Shown piece after piece: positions 7,974-17,266 of a stretch of 24,643 nt of DNA (position 1 is the first letter of the stretch; each line of letters starts with the position of its first letter). Made by a program: the position numbers and the translations under genes. This stretch comes from Streptomyces sp. WM4235 (GTDB taxonomy: Bacteria; Actinomycetota; Actinomycetes; Streptomycetales; Streptomycetaceae). The DNA is taken from positions 1-24,643 of the forward strand of contig NZ_LGDE01000454.1 in the NCBI RefSeq assembly GCF_001279725.1, given 5' to 3'. The notes beneath the pieces were generated by a model. That model was not told the origin of the DNA. It made no database searches and worked only from the letters and a program-made list of their open reading frames with translations.

Positions 7974-8002
7974 TTGACGCACCCCTGGTGACTGCCTACC
8001 TT
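7974..8002 (+). promoter_or_regulatory. Vegetative (HrdB-type) promoter of the second merR gene
   Basis: TTGACG (7974-7979) and TACCTT (7997-8002) are spaced by 17 bp. This is a good match to the main Streptomyces vegetative consensus. It gives a short leader of about 25 nt before GTG 8034, which carries the GGAGGG ribosome binding site (8022-8027). Confidence 0.7.
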
Positions 8003-8033
8003 CGAGGAGGCAGGTCAAGGACGGAGGGTCGGC

Positions 8034-8678
8034 GTGAGGATCACGGGCGACGGTACGACCGGGGGCATCCCCGCACGGAGTGACGGCGGGCCGTACCCGC
8101 TGCACGGCGGTGCGGCAGGTTCCGCGCGCCGTCAGCCGGAGTCGGTTCCGACGCCGGTCGGGCCGGTGAGCGAGGAACAGGCGCCCGAGCAGATCGGCTA
8201 CAGGGGGCCGACGGCGTGCGCCGCCGCCGGCATCACCTATCGGCAACTGGACTACTGGGCCCGGACCGGGCTGGTGGAGCCGAGCGTCCGACCCGCGTAC
8301 GGCTCGGGTACGCAGCGGCTGTACAGCTTCCGGGACGTGGTGGTCCTCAAGATCGTCAAGCGCTTCCTGGACACCGGGGTGGCGCTGCAGAGCATCCGCA
8401 CCGCCGTGCAGCACCTGCGCGACCGGGGGTTCTCGGACCTGGAGCGCATGACGCTGATGAGCGACGGTGCCACCGTCTATGAATGCACCTCACCCGATCA
8501 GGTGGTCAGCCTGCTCCAGGGTGGACAGGGCGTCTTCGGCATCGCGATCGGCGTGGTCTGGCGGGACGTGGAGAACGCGCTGTCCCAGCTCCACGGCGAG
8601 CGGATCGACACCGGCGAGACACTGGTCGGGCAGAACCCCGCGGACGAGCTGGCGGCGCGCCGCAACCGGGCGGTCTGA
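8034..8678 (+). CDS. MerR family transcriptional regulator (Rv1830/ResR-like)
   Basis: 214 residues. A variable glycine-rich N-terminus (1-50) precedes a MerR winged helix (about 60-135): GYRGPTACAAAGITYRQLDY, WARTGLVEPSVR, GSGTQRLYSFRDVVVLKIVK. A C-terminal effector/dimerisation part (about 140-205) contains SLLQGGQGVFGIAIGVVW. No cysteine pattern typical of metal-sensing MerR proteins is present. The gene is at the position of M. tuberculosis Rv1830 (resR), a growth-linked regulator whose mutations have been tied to antibiotic resilience. The close pairing of two MerR paralogues around a DUF151 gene is conserved. It has its own promoter. Confidence 0.87.
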   Translation: MRITGDGTTGGIPARSDGGPYPLHGGAAGSARRQPESVPTPVGPVSEEQAPEQIGYRGPTACAAAGITYRQLDYWARTGLVEPSVRPAYGSGTQRLYSFRDVVVLKIVKRFLDTGVALQSIRTAVQHLRDRGFSDLERMTLMSDGATVYECTSPDQVVSLLQGGQGVFGIAIGVVWRDVENALSQLHGERIDTGETLVGQNPADELAARRNRAV

Positions 8679-8703
8679 GGCGCTCCGGCGGGCTCCCGCG
8701 GGA

Positions 8704-8733
8704 TTGTCAGAGGCGTAGGGCAGCATCGGGGCT
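8704..8733 (+). promoter_or_regulatory. Probable RecA-independent DNA-damage (PafBC-type) promoter of dinB
   Basis: TTGTCAGAG (8704-8712), 8 nt, then CAGCAT (8721-8726). This matches the published actinobacterial RecA-NDp pattern tTGTCRGtg-N8-TAnnnT in 7 of 9 upstream positions, in exact spacing, and at the final A..T of the -10. The -10 ends 7 nt before GTG 8734, so the transcript would be leaderless. Binding by PafBC is an inference from the motif. Confidence 0.65.
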
Positions 8734-10248
8734 GTGAGAGCCGCGCCGACCATCCTGCATCTGGACATGGACGCCTTCTACGCATCCGTGGAGCAGGCGT
8801 CGAAGCCGAGTCTGCGCGGCAAGGCCGTGATCGTCGGCGGGCTCGGGCCGCGCGGGGTGGTCGCCACGGCCTCCTACGAGGCCAGGCGCTTCGGTGTGCA
8901 CTCGGCGATGCCGACGGCGCAGGCCAGACGGCTCTGCCCGAACGGCGCCTACCTCACCCCCCGGTTCCGCCTGTACCAGTCGGTCAGCGAGCGCGTCATG
9001 GGGCTCCTGCGGGCCCTGTCGCCCCTCGTGGAGCCGCTCAGCCTGGACGAGGCCTTCGTGGACCTGGAGGCGGGCGAGGTCGCCTTCGACTCCGCCGCCG
9101 CCCGGGCGGCCGGGGAGCGGCTGAGGGCCGACATCATGGCCGCGACGGGGCTCAGCGGGTCCGTGGGGCTCGCGGGATCCAAGATGCTGGCCAAGGTGGC
9201 CTCCGAGGAGGCCAAGCCGGCAGGGCTGCTGCTGATCGAGCCGGGGACCGAGCGCGCGCACCTCGCGCCGATGACCGTGCGGACCCTGCCCGGGGTGGGC
9301 CCGGTCACCGGGGAACACCTGCGGCGTGCCGGGATCACCACCGTGGGGGAGCTGGCCGAGGCCGGCGAGGACGAGTTGATCCGGATGGTGGGGCGCTCGC
9401 ACGGGCTGGGGCTGTACCGGATGGCGCTGGGATTGGACGACCGCCCGGTGGTCGCCGAACGGGACGCGAAGTCGGTCTCGGTGGAGGACACCTTCGACGT
9501 GGACCTGCACGACCGGGTCCGGATCCGGGGCGAGGTGCAGCGGCTCGCCGACCGGTGTGTGGTGCGGCTGCGGTCCTCGGGGCACTCGGGGCGCACGATC
9601 GTGCTGAAGGTACGGCGCTACGACTTCTCGACGCTGACGCGCTCGGAGACGCTGCGGGGGCCCACCGACGATCCGGGGGTGGTTCGGGAGGCGGCCGCAC
9701 GGCTGCTGGAGGGTGTGGACACCACGGGCGGGGTGCGGCTGCTGGGGGTCGGGGTGACGGGGCTCGCGGACTACACGCAGGAGGACCTGTTCGCCCAGGC
9801 CGAAGCCCAGGCCCAGGCGGAGGGGGGCGCGGAGGCGGTCGGGCCCGCCGGGGATCCGGTGGCGGAGGGCCCGGAGTCGTCGGGCGGGGACGCGGCGGAC
9901 GGCGCCGGGACCCCGGACGGGGCTCCGGCCGAGCCGGCGGAGGCCGAAGGGGCCGTACGGGGCGCGGAGGGCGACGGGGCCGTCGGGACGCCGGGGGAGG
10001 CCGTGATCGCCCTCGGGCGGTTCTGGCCGGCCGGGAGCGACGTGCGGCACGCGGTGTACGGGCCGGGGTGGGTGCAGGGCAGCGGGGTCGGGCGGGTGAC
10101 CGTACGGTTCGAGCGGCCGGGATCGGCGCCCGGGCGTGTGCGCACCTTCAAGGTGGATGATCCGGAGCTGGAGCCGTCAGATCCGTTGCCGCTGGTGGGG
10201 GAAGACGGAGGGGGAGGTGAGCGGCCGCGCGGCGCCGGCGCCGCCTAG
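8734..10248 (+). CDS. dinB: DNA polymerase IV (Y family) with extra C-terminal module
   Basis: 504 residues, against about 350 for E. coli DinB. The palm/finger motifs are complete: LDMDAFYASVEQ (10-21, metal ligand D11, steric gate Y16), YEARRFGVHSAMP (48-60) and SLDEAFVDL (103-111, D105/E106). The helix-hairpin-helix segment (LPGVGPVTGEHL, 185-196) and little-finger domain (about 245-345) follow. QEDLF (349-353) is a beta-clamp binding motif. After it come a long Ala/Glu/Gly/Pro linker (354-425) and a small beta-rich module (427-487: RHAVYGPGWVQGSGVGRVTVRF, FKVDDPEL). No Shine-Dalgarno is present at GTG 8734; translation is probably leaderless. It performs error-prone translesion synthesis. 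Its stop overlaps that of the convergent PRC-barrel gene in a shared CTAG. Confidence 0.93.
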   Translation: MRAAPTILHLDMDAFYASVEQASKPSLRGKAVIVGGLGPRGVVATASYEARRFGVHSAMPTAQARRLCPNGAYLTPRFRLYQSVSERVMGLLRALSPLVEPLSLDEAFVDLEAGEVAFDSAAARAAGERLRADIMAATGLSGSVGLAGSKMLAKVASEEAKPAGLLLIEPGTERAHLAPMTVRTLPGVGPVTGEHLRRAGITTVGELAEAGEDELIRMVGRSHGLGLYRMALGLDDRPVVAERDAKSVSVEDTFDVDLHDRVRIRGEVQRLADRCVVRLRSSGHSGRTIVLKVRRYDFSTLTRSETLRGPTDDPGVVREAAARLLEGVDTTGGVRLLGVGVTGLADYTQEDLFAQAEAQAQAEGGAEAVGPAGDPVAEGPESSGGDAADGAGTPDGAPAEPAEAEGAVRGAEGDGAVGTPGEAVIALGRFWPAGSDVRHAVYGPGWVQGSGVGRVTVRFERPGSAPGRVRTFKVDDPELEPSDPLPLVGEDGGGGERPRGAGAA

Positions 10249-10637
10249 CCCTCGCCCGCGAGCCGGCCGAAGTCGCGGGGGGTGTTCTTCGGCGGGGGTG
10301 GCGGGGGGTGGAACTCCGTCGGCAGGGTCACGTCCAGTCCGTAGTGGTGGTAGAGCTGCAGCTCCTGTTCGGGAGAGAGGTGGCGGCCGACGCCGAAGTC
10401 GGGCGCGTCCCTGATCAGGGATCGTTCGAAGGGGACCCGCAGGGTTTCCCCGACCACCTCGCTGGGCTCCAGGGGGACGAACGCGTCGCGGCTGAACAGG
10501 CCCGTCCGGACCGCGGCCCATTCCGGTACGCCCGTGGCGTCATCGAGGTAGACCTCGTCCACGGTGCCGATCTTGGCCCCGTTGCGGTCGAATGCCTTGC
10601 GGCCGATCAGGCTGCGCGGATCGATGTCGGTCTGCAC
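10245..10637 (-). CDS. PRC-barrel domain protein
   Basis: 130 residues from GTG 10637. A PRC-barrel (about 7-75) contains LIGRKAFDRNGAKIGTVDEV, YLDDATG, WAAVRTGLF and FVPLEPSE. A conserved tail (SPEQELQLYHHYGLD) ends in a run of six prolines (111-116). PRC barrels are small beta domains that act in RNA processing (RimM), photosynthesis and cell division; this actinobacterial type has no assigned role. GGAGGG is only 3 nt before GTG 10637. An upstream in-frame GTG at 10673 would add 12 residues without a ribosome binding site, so I prefer 10637. It is divergent from gcvP and convergent with dinB, overlapping dinB by 4 bp at the stop codons. Confidence 0.85.
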   Translation of the reverse strand: MQTDIDPRSLIGRKAFDRNGAKIGTVDEVYLDDATGVPEWAAVRTGLFSRDAFVPLEPSEVVGETLRVPFERSLIRDAPDFGVGRHLSPEQELQLYHHYGLDVTLPTEFHPPPPPPKNTPRDFGRLAGEG

Positions 10638-10731
10638 GGTCCCTCCACATGGTCGCAACTCCTCCGTATTCACTACAGAAGTGCATATTCGGGGAGGGGG
10701 CCACTCGAGGGAGGGTTCGGAACCTCGCTGG

Positions 10732-10737
10732 TAGGCT
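10732..10737 (+). promoter_or_regulatory. Candidate -10 box for the riboswitch-gcvP transcript
   Basis: TAGGCT fits the TANNNT -10 pattern and lies about 20 nt before the first conserved riboswitch bases. No convincing -35 hexamer is seen at 16-19 bp upstream, so this is a weak call. Confidence 0.4.
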
Positions 10738-10754
10738 GGGTCACGGCTGTCGAC

Positions 10755-10988
10755 CCTGTGCGGGAGAGTCCTCCGAGTGAACGTGACGGAGGCGCCGAAG
10801 GAGCAAATCCTCCCCGGAATCTCTCAGGCATACGTACCGCACGTGGTGAGGCCACTCTGGAAAGCAGGGGCGGGTACCGGATGATCTGTGCCGGTTCCTC
10901 TCCTCACCGACGGTGAAAGCCGGATCTCGTGGGCGAACCCCAGGAGGCCCGGTGAAGCTCTCAGGTTGAGATGACAGAGGGGGAGGCC
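10755..10988 (+). ncRNA. Tandem glycine riboswitch upstream of gcvP
   Basis: Two consecutive glycine aptamers are visible. Aptamer 1 has GGGAGAGTC (10762-10770), a CCTCCG...CGGAGG P2 helix (10770-10792), CGCCGAAGGAGCAA (10793-10806), AATCTCTCAGGCA (10818-10830) and the closing ACTCTGG (10854-10860). Aptamer 2 has the CCTCT (10897-10901) P1 strand, the CACCGACGGTG hairpin, GGCGAACCCC, GAAGCTCTCAGGTT (10954-10967) and GACAGAGG (10973-10980). The end of aptamer 2 (GGAGGCC, 10982-10988) is complementary to GGCCTCC (11037-11043), which overlaps the gcvP Shine-Dalgarno. Glycine riboswitches in front of gcv genes normally switch expression on when glycine is high, so translational control is plausible. 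Confidence 0.93.
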
Positions 10989-11046
10989 GTTCGGGTGCCC
11001 GCGCCGTGGTGCCCCTCGCAGGTCATACGACCAGGAGGCCTCCGTC

Positions 11047-13932
<2,886 letters not shown>

Positions 13933-13963
13933 GTCGTGATCGTGGCCGTGTGAGGTGACACGT

Positions 13964-14004
13964 AAGGGGCCGGTCCCGGAGCGATGCTCCGGGACCGGCC
14001 CCTT
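13964..14004. terminator. Strong bidirectional hairpin after gcvP
   Basis: A perfect 19-bp stem (13964-13982 with 13986-14004) has a 3-nt GAT loop. It lies 31 nt after the gcvP stop and 36 nt from the end of the convergent DUF5999 gene, so it can terminate both. Confidence 0.88.
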
Positions 14005-14039
14005 CCCCGTGTTCCGTGTCGTCCCGTGCGGGCCGGCCC

Positions 14040-14228
14040 CTAGGCGACCGCGAGCGGCCGGTGCGGGGCGATGATCTGGCCGTCCGGCAACAGCTCCCCG
14101 GTGTCCTCGAAGAGCAGGACGCCGTTGCACAGCAGGCTCCAGCCCTGTTCCGGGTGGTTGGCCACGGGCAGCGCGGCCTCCCTGTCGGCGGAGTCTGACG
14201 TCGGGCAGGCTGGCTGGTGCTGGCACAT
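14040..14228 (-). CDS. Small conserved Streptomyces protein (DUF5999 type)
   Basis: 62 residues beginning MCQHQPACPTSDSADREAAL, with HPEQGWSLLCNGVLLFEDTG and LLPDGQIIAPHRP. I recognise it as the short conserved actinomycete family DUF5999; no function is known. Cysteines at 2, 8 and 34 and a histidine at 4 could bind metal (speculative). ATG 14228 fits the family start and has GAAAGAA about 8 nt upstream. An in-frame ATG at 14285, with AGGGGGA 5 nt upstream of it, would add 19 residues and cannot be excluded. The C-terminal end abuts the gcvP hairpin. Upstream lie the CRISPR-like repeat and a palindrome. Confidence 0.75.
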   Translation of the reverse strand: MCQHQPACPTSDSADREAALPVANHPEQGWSLLCNGVLLFEDTGELLPDGQIIAPHRPLAVA

Positions 14229-14297
14229 GGATGCGTTCTTTCGCTGCGATGTGGTCTGTGTGCTACGGCTCGATGCGTGATTCATGGCCGTCCCCCT

Positions 14298-14325
14298 GGG
14301 TCATCCCCGCGCCTGCGGGGAGCAT
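14298..14325 (-). repeat. Lone type I-E CRISPR-repeat-like element
   Basis: Read on the minus strand, this 28-nt stretch begins ATGCTCCCCGC, has a 4-nt centre, and continues GCGGGGATGACCC. It has the length, the CCCCGC/GCGGGG stem and the GGGATG 3' flank of Streptomyces type I-E repeats. No second copy occurs 60-62 bp away on either side and no cas gene is in the window, so this is at most a relic or solitary repeat, not an array. Confidence 0.4.
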
Positions 14326-14376
14326 GTCCTCAGTGTTCCCCCACGACGGCTGCTTCGTAGGTATTTCCCGGCAGCT

Positions 14377-14395
14377 GTCCTCATACATTGAGGAC
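14377..14395. promoter_or_regulatory. 19-bp palindrome, possible operator
   Basis: GTCCTCATACATTGAGGAC has perfect 7-bp arms around TACAT. The half-site TGTCCTCA (14376-14383) recurs as a direct copy at 14325-14332, at the edge of the CRISPR-like repeat. It lies upstream of the minus-strand DUF5999 gene and could bind a dimeric regulator. No matching promoter was identified. Confidence 0.4.
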
Positions 14396-14512
14396 GCATC
14401 ACTCGTGCGGGCGGTTCAGGCCAACTCCCCTGTCATTTCGGGTGGTTCACCAGTGGTCCGAGCGGGCTAGGCCGAATGGGCAACTTGGGCCATGCCGGTC
14501 GAGGAGCGCCGG

Positions 14513-15133
14513 TCAGGCCGCCGGTGCGGCCACCGCGGGCGGTGCCGGAGGGGCGGGCGGAGTGAGTCGACGGGTCAGTACGGGCAGCAGCTCGGACACG
14601 GTGTGCGGTCGGAAGGGCGCGATCCCGGGGGGCGCCGGGGCCAAGGGGATCAGCAGGTCGGCGGCGTCCGGCAGGCCCGCCGAGGCGTCGGCGTTGACCG
14701 CCCCGTGCAGCCAGAGGGTCAGCATGTACAGCTCCGGTACGGACAGGAGTCTCGGCTGGTGGTTCTTGCCGAGCGACTCGGCCTGACGCAGGGCGCGTTC
14801 GGTCGCCGCCACGTAGGGGCCCTCGAAGAAGTGGGAGAAGGCCCAGCCGTCCGCCGTGAGCCGGGTGTCGGCCGCGGCGACGAAACGGTCCCCGCTGCGG
14901 ATCATGAACCGCCAGCCGGTCAACCGCGTGCGGGGCGGCCGGCCGCCGGTCGTGAGCGGCGAGGCCTGCAACCGGTCGAGTACGTGGACCGGCAGGGGGA
15001 GTTCCGCGGTCAGGGGGCCCTGGATCTTGCGCAGGGCCGGGGTGTGCGCCTCGTGCACGGCGGTGGGGGAGCGGAGTGCCGCGAGGACGCAGCGCAGGGC
15101 GGGCGCGGGAGCCGGAGGGACATGCAGCGGCAT
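14513..15133 (-). CDS. Conserved Streptomyces protein of unknown function
   Basis: 206 residues from ATG 15133 (AGAGG about 9 nt upstream). I do not recognise a characterised domain, though the sequence resembles a conserved Streptomyces family. It starts MPLHVPPAPAPALRCVLAAL. The middle looks like a mixed alpha/beta domain (about 70-170) with GWRFMIRSGDRFVAAADT, GWAFSHFFEGPYVAATERAL and LSVPELYMLTLWLHG. The C-terminus is Pro/Ala-rich (PPAPPAPPAVAAPAA). There is no signal peptide or membrane helix, so it is probably cytoplasmic. It is separated from the downstream glutamate-cysteine-ligase-family gene by a divergent region of about 500 bp. A longer reading frame to 15226 is open but has no supported start. 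Confidence 0.75.
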   Translation of the reverse strand: MPLHVPPAPAPALRCVLAALRSPTAVHEAHTPALRKIQGPLTAELPLPVHVLDRLQASPLTTGGRPPRTRLTGWRFMIRSGDRFVAAADTRLTADGWAFSHFFEGPYVAATERALRQAESLGKNHQPRLLSVPELYMLTLWLHGAVNADASAGLPDAADLLIPLAPAPPGIAPFRPHTVSELLPVLTRRLTPPAPPAPPAVAAPAA

Positions 15134-15628
15134 GGTGGGTCGCCTCTCACTTGGGAGACCTGGGGTGCGGGGGAAGGTGCGGACGGCGCTGTCGCATTCT
15201 GGGGCCAGAGGGGGGCTGAGGGGCAATGGCCGCGCGCCAACTCTCTGCCTCGTTTGCGGAGTTTATACGACATGTGTTCACGCAGTGTTTCGGCTAGCTG
15301 TCCCGGCCATTGCCGACAAGGCGCTTACCGGTCCCTCTGGCATGGCATTCATGCCGGTTGCGCGCGGACATGTCGCGCTGACCTCGGAGGTTACCGGACG
15401 GGGGCTCGGCTGGAAAGCGTCGGTTATGTGGAATAGGCAAAGTCGAGGCGGAATTTGCGCTTTCGAGCTTGCCAGGCGAATGTGCCGAAGCGCCCTTCGG
15501 GCCAAACCGGCGCGCGCTGTCCGCCATGCGCGCCCCCGCCGCGTTATCGATCACTCCGCCGGGGCATCATCGACCGTAACGCGCGCCTGGGTGCACCGGG
15601 CCAGGCCCATTCGAGGAGGGACGCTTCG
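15134..15628. other. Divergent intergenic region of about 500 bp
   Basis: No convincing gene is seen. The stretch 15255-15285 and 15420-15460 are clearly richer in A+T than the surroundings (tttatacgac, ggttatgtggaataggc), as expected for promoters. On the minus strand TATAAA (15260-15265) is a candidate -10 for the unknown gene. Two small dyads are visible: GGCATTCATGCC (15342-15353) and an imperfect one, GCGTTATCGAT (15541-15551) with ATCGA-CCG-TAACGC (15569-15582), close to the next gene. Confidence 0.5.
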
Positions 15629-17164
15629 ATGGGGGAGAAGGTCGTGGCAGGCGGATTCGACCTGTCCGATCGGCATCGGTATCGAAGGAAGCTCCACGAG
15701 TGCCTGGAGGGGCTGGAGCGCCTTCTGGCGGAGAAGAGGTTCGATCGGCCCAAGAACATGATGGGACTGGAGATCGAACTGAATCTCGCGGGTGCCGACG
15801 GGTTGCCGAGAATGGTGAATGCCGAGGTTCTGGAACGTATAGCGAGTCCCGATTTCCAGACCGAACTCGGAATGTTCAACCTGGAGGTGAACGTACTCCC
15901 GCACCGCCTCGGCGGGCGGGTATTCGACCAGCTCGCCGAAGAACTCGGCGCGGGGTTGCACTATGCCCACCGGCAGGCCGCCGCGATCGACGCCGGAGTG
16001 GTGATGATCGGCATCCTGCCGACGATCACCCGCTCCGACCTGGCTCTGGCCAACCTCTCCGCCGTGGACCGGTACTCGCTGCTCAACGAGCAGATCCTGA
16101 TGATGCGCGGCGAGGACTTCATCCTCGACATCGACGGTGTCGAGCGGCTGACCTGGACCTCCGGATCGATCGTGCCCGAGGCCGCCTGCACCTCCGTGCA
16201 ACTGCACCTCCAGGTGACCCCGGCCCGGTTCTCGGACGTGTGGAACGCAGCCCAGGCGGTGTCCGCCGTACAGACGGCGGTCGGCGCCAACTCGCCGTTC
16301 CTGTTCGGGCACGAGCTGTGGCGGGAGTCGCGGCCGCCGCTCTTCACCCAGGCCACCGACACGCGGCCGCCCGAACTCCAGTCGCAGGGTGTGCGGCCGC
16401 GGACCTGGTTCGGGGAGCGGTGGGTGGACTCGGCGTACGAACTCTTCGCGGAGAACGTCCGCTTCTTCCCGTCCCTGCTGCCGATCTGCGACGAGGAGGA
16501 GCCGCTGCGGGTGCTCGCCGAGGGAGGGGTGCCGAGCCTGCAGGAGCTGGTGCTGCACAACGGCACGGTCTACCGCTGGAACCGGCCCGTGTACGGGGTC
16601 GCCGACGGCGTGCCGCACCTGCGGGTGGAGAACCGGGTGCTGCCGGCCGGGCCCACCGTGGCCGACGTGGTCGCCAACGCCGCCTTCTACTACGGGCTGG
16701 TGCGCACGCTCGCGGACGAGCAGCGGCCGGTCTGGACGAGGCTGCCGTTCGCGGAGGCCGAGGCCAACTTCGACGCGGCCTGCCGGTACGGGATCGACGC
16801 GCGGCTGCGCTGGCCGCGTCGGGGCAGGGGCGGAGGTCTGGCGAGCGTGCCGGCGGTGCGGTTGGTGCTCGACGAGCTGCTTCCGATGGCGGCGGCCGGG
16901 CTGGACGCCTGGGGGATCGCGCCGGCGGACCGGGACCACTACCTGGGGATCATCGAACAGCGGTGTCGGCTCCGGGTGAACGGTGCGACCTGGCAGGTGG
17001 ACACCTTCCACCGGGCCGTCGCGGCCGGCCTGGGACGCGACGACGCGCTGGCGGCCACCACCCGGCGCTACAGCGAGCTGTCGCACCGGGGCGAGCCCGT
17101 GCACACCTGGCCGGTCGGGCTCGCCGGGCAGGAGGTGGACGCCGCAGCGGCGGCCCGACGCTGA
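15629..17164 (+). CDS. Glutamate-cysteine ligase family protein (GCS2-like carboxylate-amine ligase)
   Basis: 511 residues from ATG 15629, with GAGGAGGG at 15613-15620. The N-terminal part has the family's metal/nucleotide-binding glutamates in MGLEIELNL (45-53) and FNLEVNVLP (83-91). Conserved blocks follow: VVMIGILPTITRSDL, TSVQLHLQVTP, GANSPFLFGHELW, VLHNGTVYRWNRPVYGV and HLRVENRVLPAGPTVAD. The fold joins a carboxylate to an amine with ATP, as in gamma-glutamylcysteine synthesis. Actinomycetes use mycothiol rather than glutathione, so the real substrate is unknown. It might serve ergothioneine-type or another gamma-glutamyl chemistry, but no such genes are adjacent. The next gene, a CPBP protein, starts 102 bp downstream. 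Confidence 0.8.
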   Translation: MGEKVVAGGFDLSDRHRYRRKLHECLEGLERLLAEKRFDRPKNMMGLEIELNLAGADGLPRMVNAEVLERIASPDFQTELGMFNLEVNVLPHRLGGRVFDQLAEELGAGLHYAHRQAAAIDAGVVMIGILPTITRSDLALANLSAVDRYSLLNEQILMMRGEDFILDIDGVERLTWTSGSIVPEAACTSVQLHLQVTPARFSDVWNAAQAVSAVQTAVGANSPFLFGHELWRESRPPLFTQATDTRPPELQSQGVRPRTWFGERWVDSAYELFAENVRFFPSLLPICDEEEPLRVLAEGGVPSLQELVLHNGTVYRWNRPVYGVADGVPHLRVENRVLPAGPTVADVVANAAFYYGLVRTLADEQRPVWTRLPFAEAEANFDAACRYGIDARLRWPRRGRGGGLASVPAVRLVLDELLPMAAAGLDAWGIAPADRDHYLGIIEQRCRLRVNGATWQVDTFHRAVAAGLGRDDALAATTRRYSELSHRGEPVHTWPVGLAGQEVDAAAAARR

Positions 17165-17266
17165 CCCCGACCGGGTCCGATGATCCCGTCCCCCCGCCGA
17201 GGAGGCAGTATGGGGGTGTCGTGACGGCACGTCGCGACACCGATCGCGGCGGGACGGGAGTCGGGC

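Noticed and set aside
10308..10916. 202-codon plus-strand frame across the PRC-barrel gene and the riboswitch
   Set aside because: It runs through the conserved riboswitch aptamers and antisense to a recognisable PRC-barrel protein.
14298..14325. Calling a CRISPR array
   Set aside because: There is only one repeat copy and no spacer-repeat periodicity within 150 bp on either side, so it is listed as a lone repeat.
15430..15458. GGAAT-N18-ATT, a possible SigR (thiol stress) promoter upstream of the ligase-family gene
   Set aside because: The -10 should be GTT. One mismatch in three and about 170 bp to the start make it too weak, though a thiol link would be attractive.
17204..17225. GAGGAGG followed by ATG at 17211, a 4-codon frame ending TGA, upstream of the CPBP gene
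   Set aside because: Only Met-Gly-Val-Ser; the frame after it does not match the CPBP protein. Probably chance.
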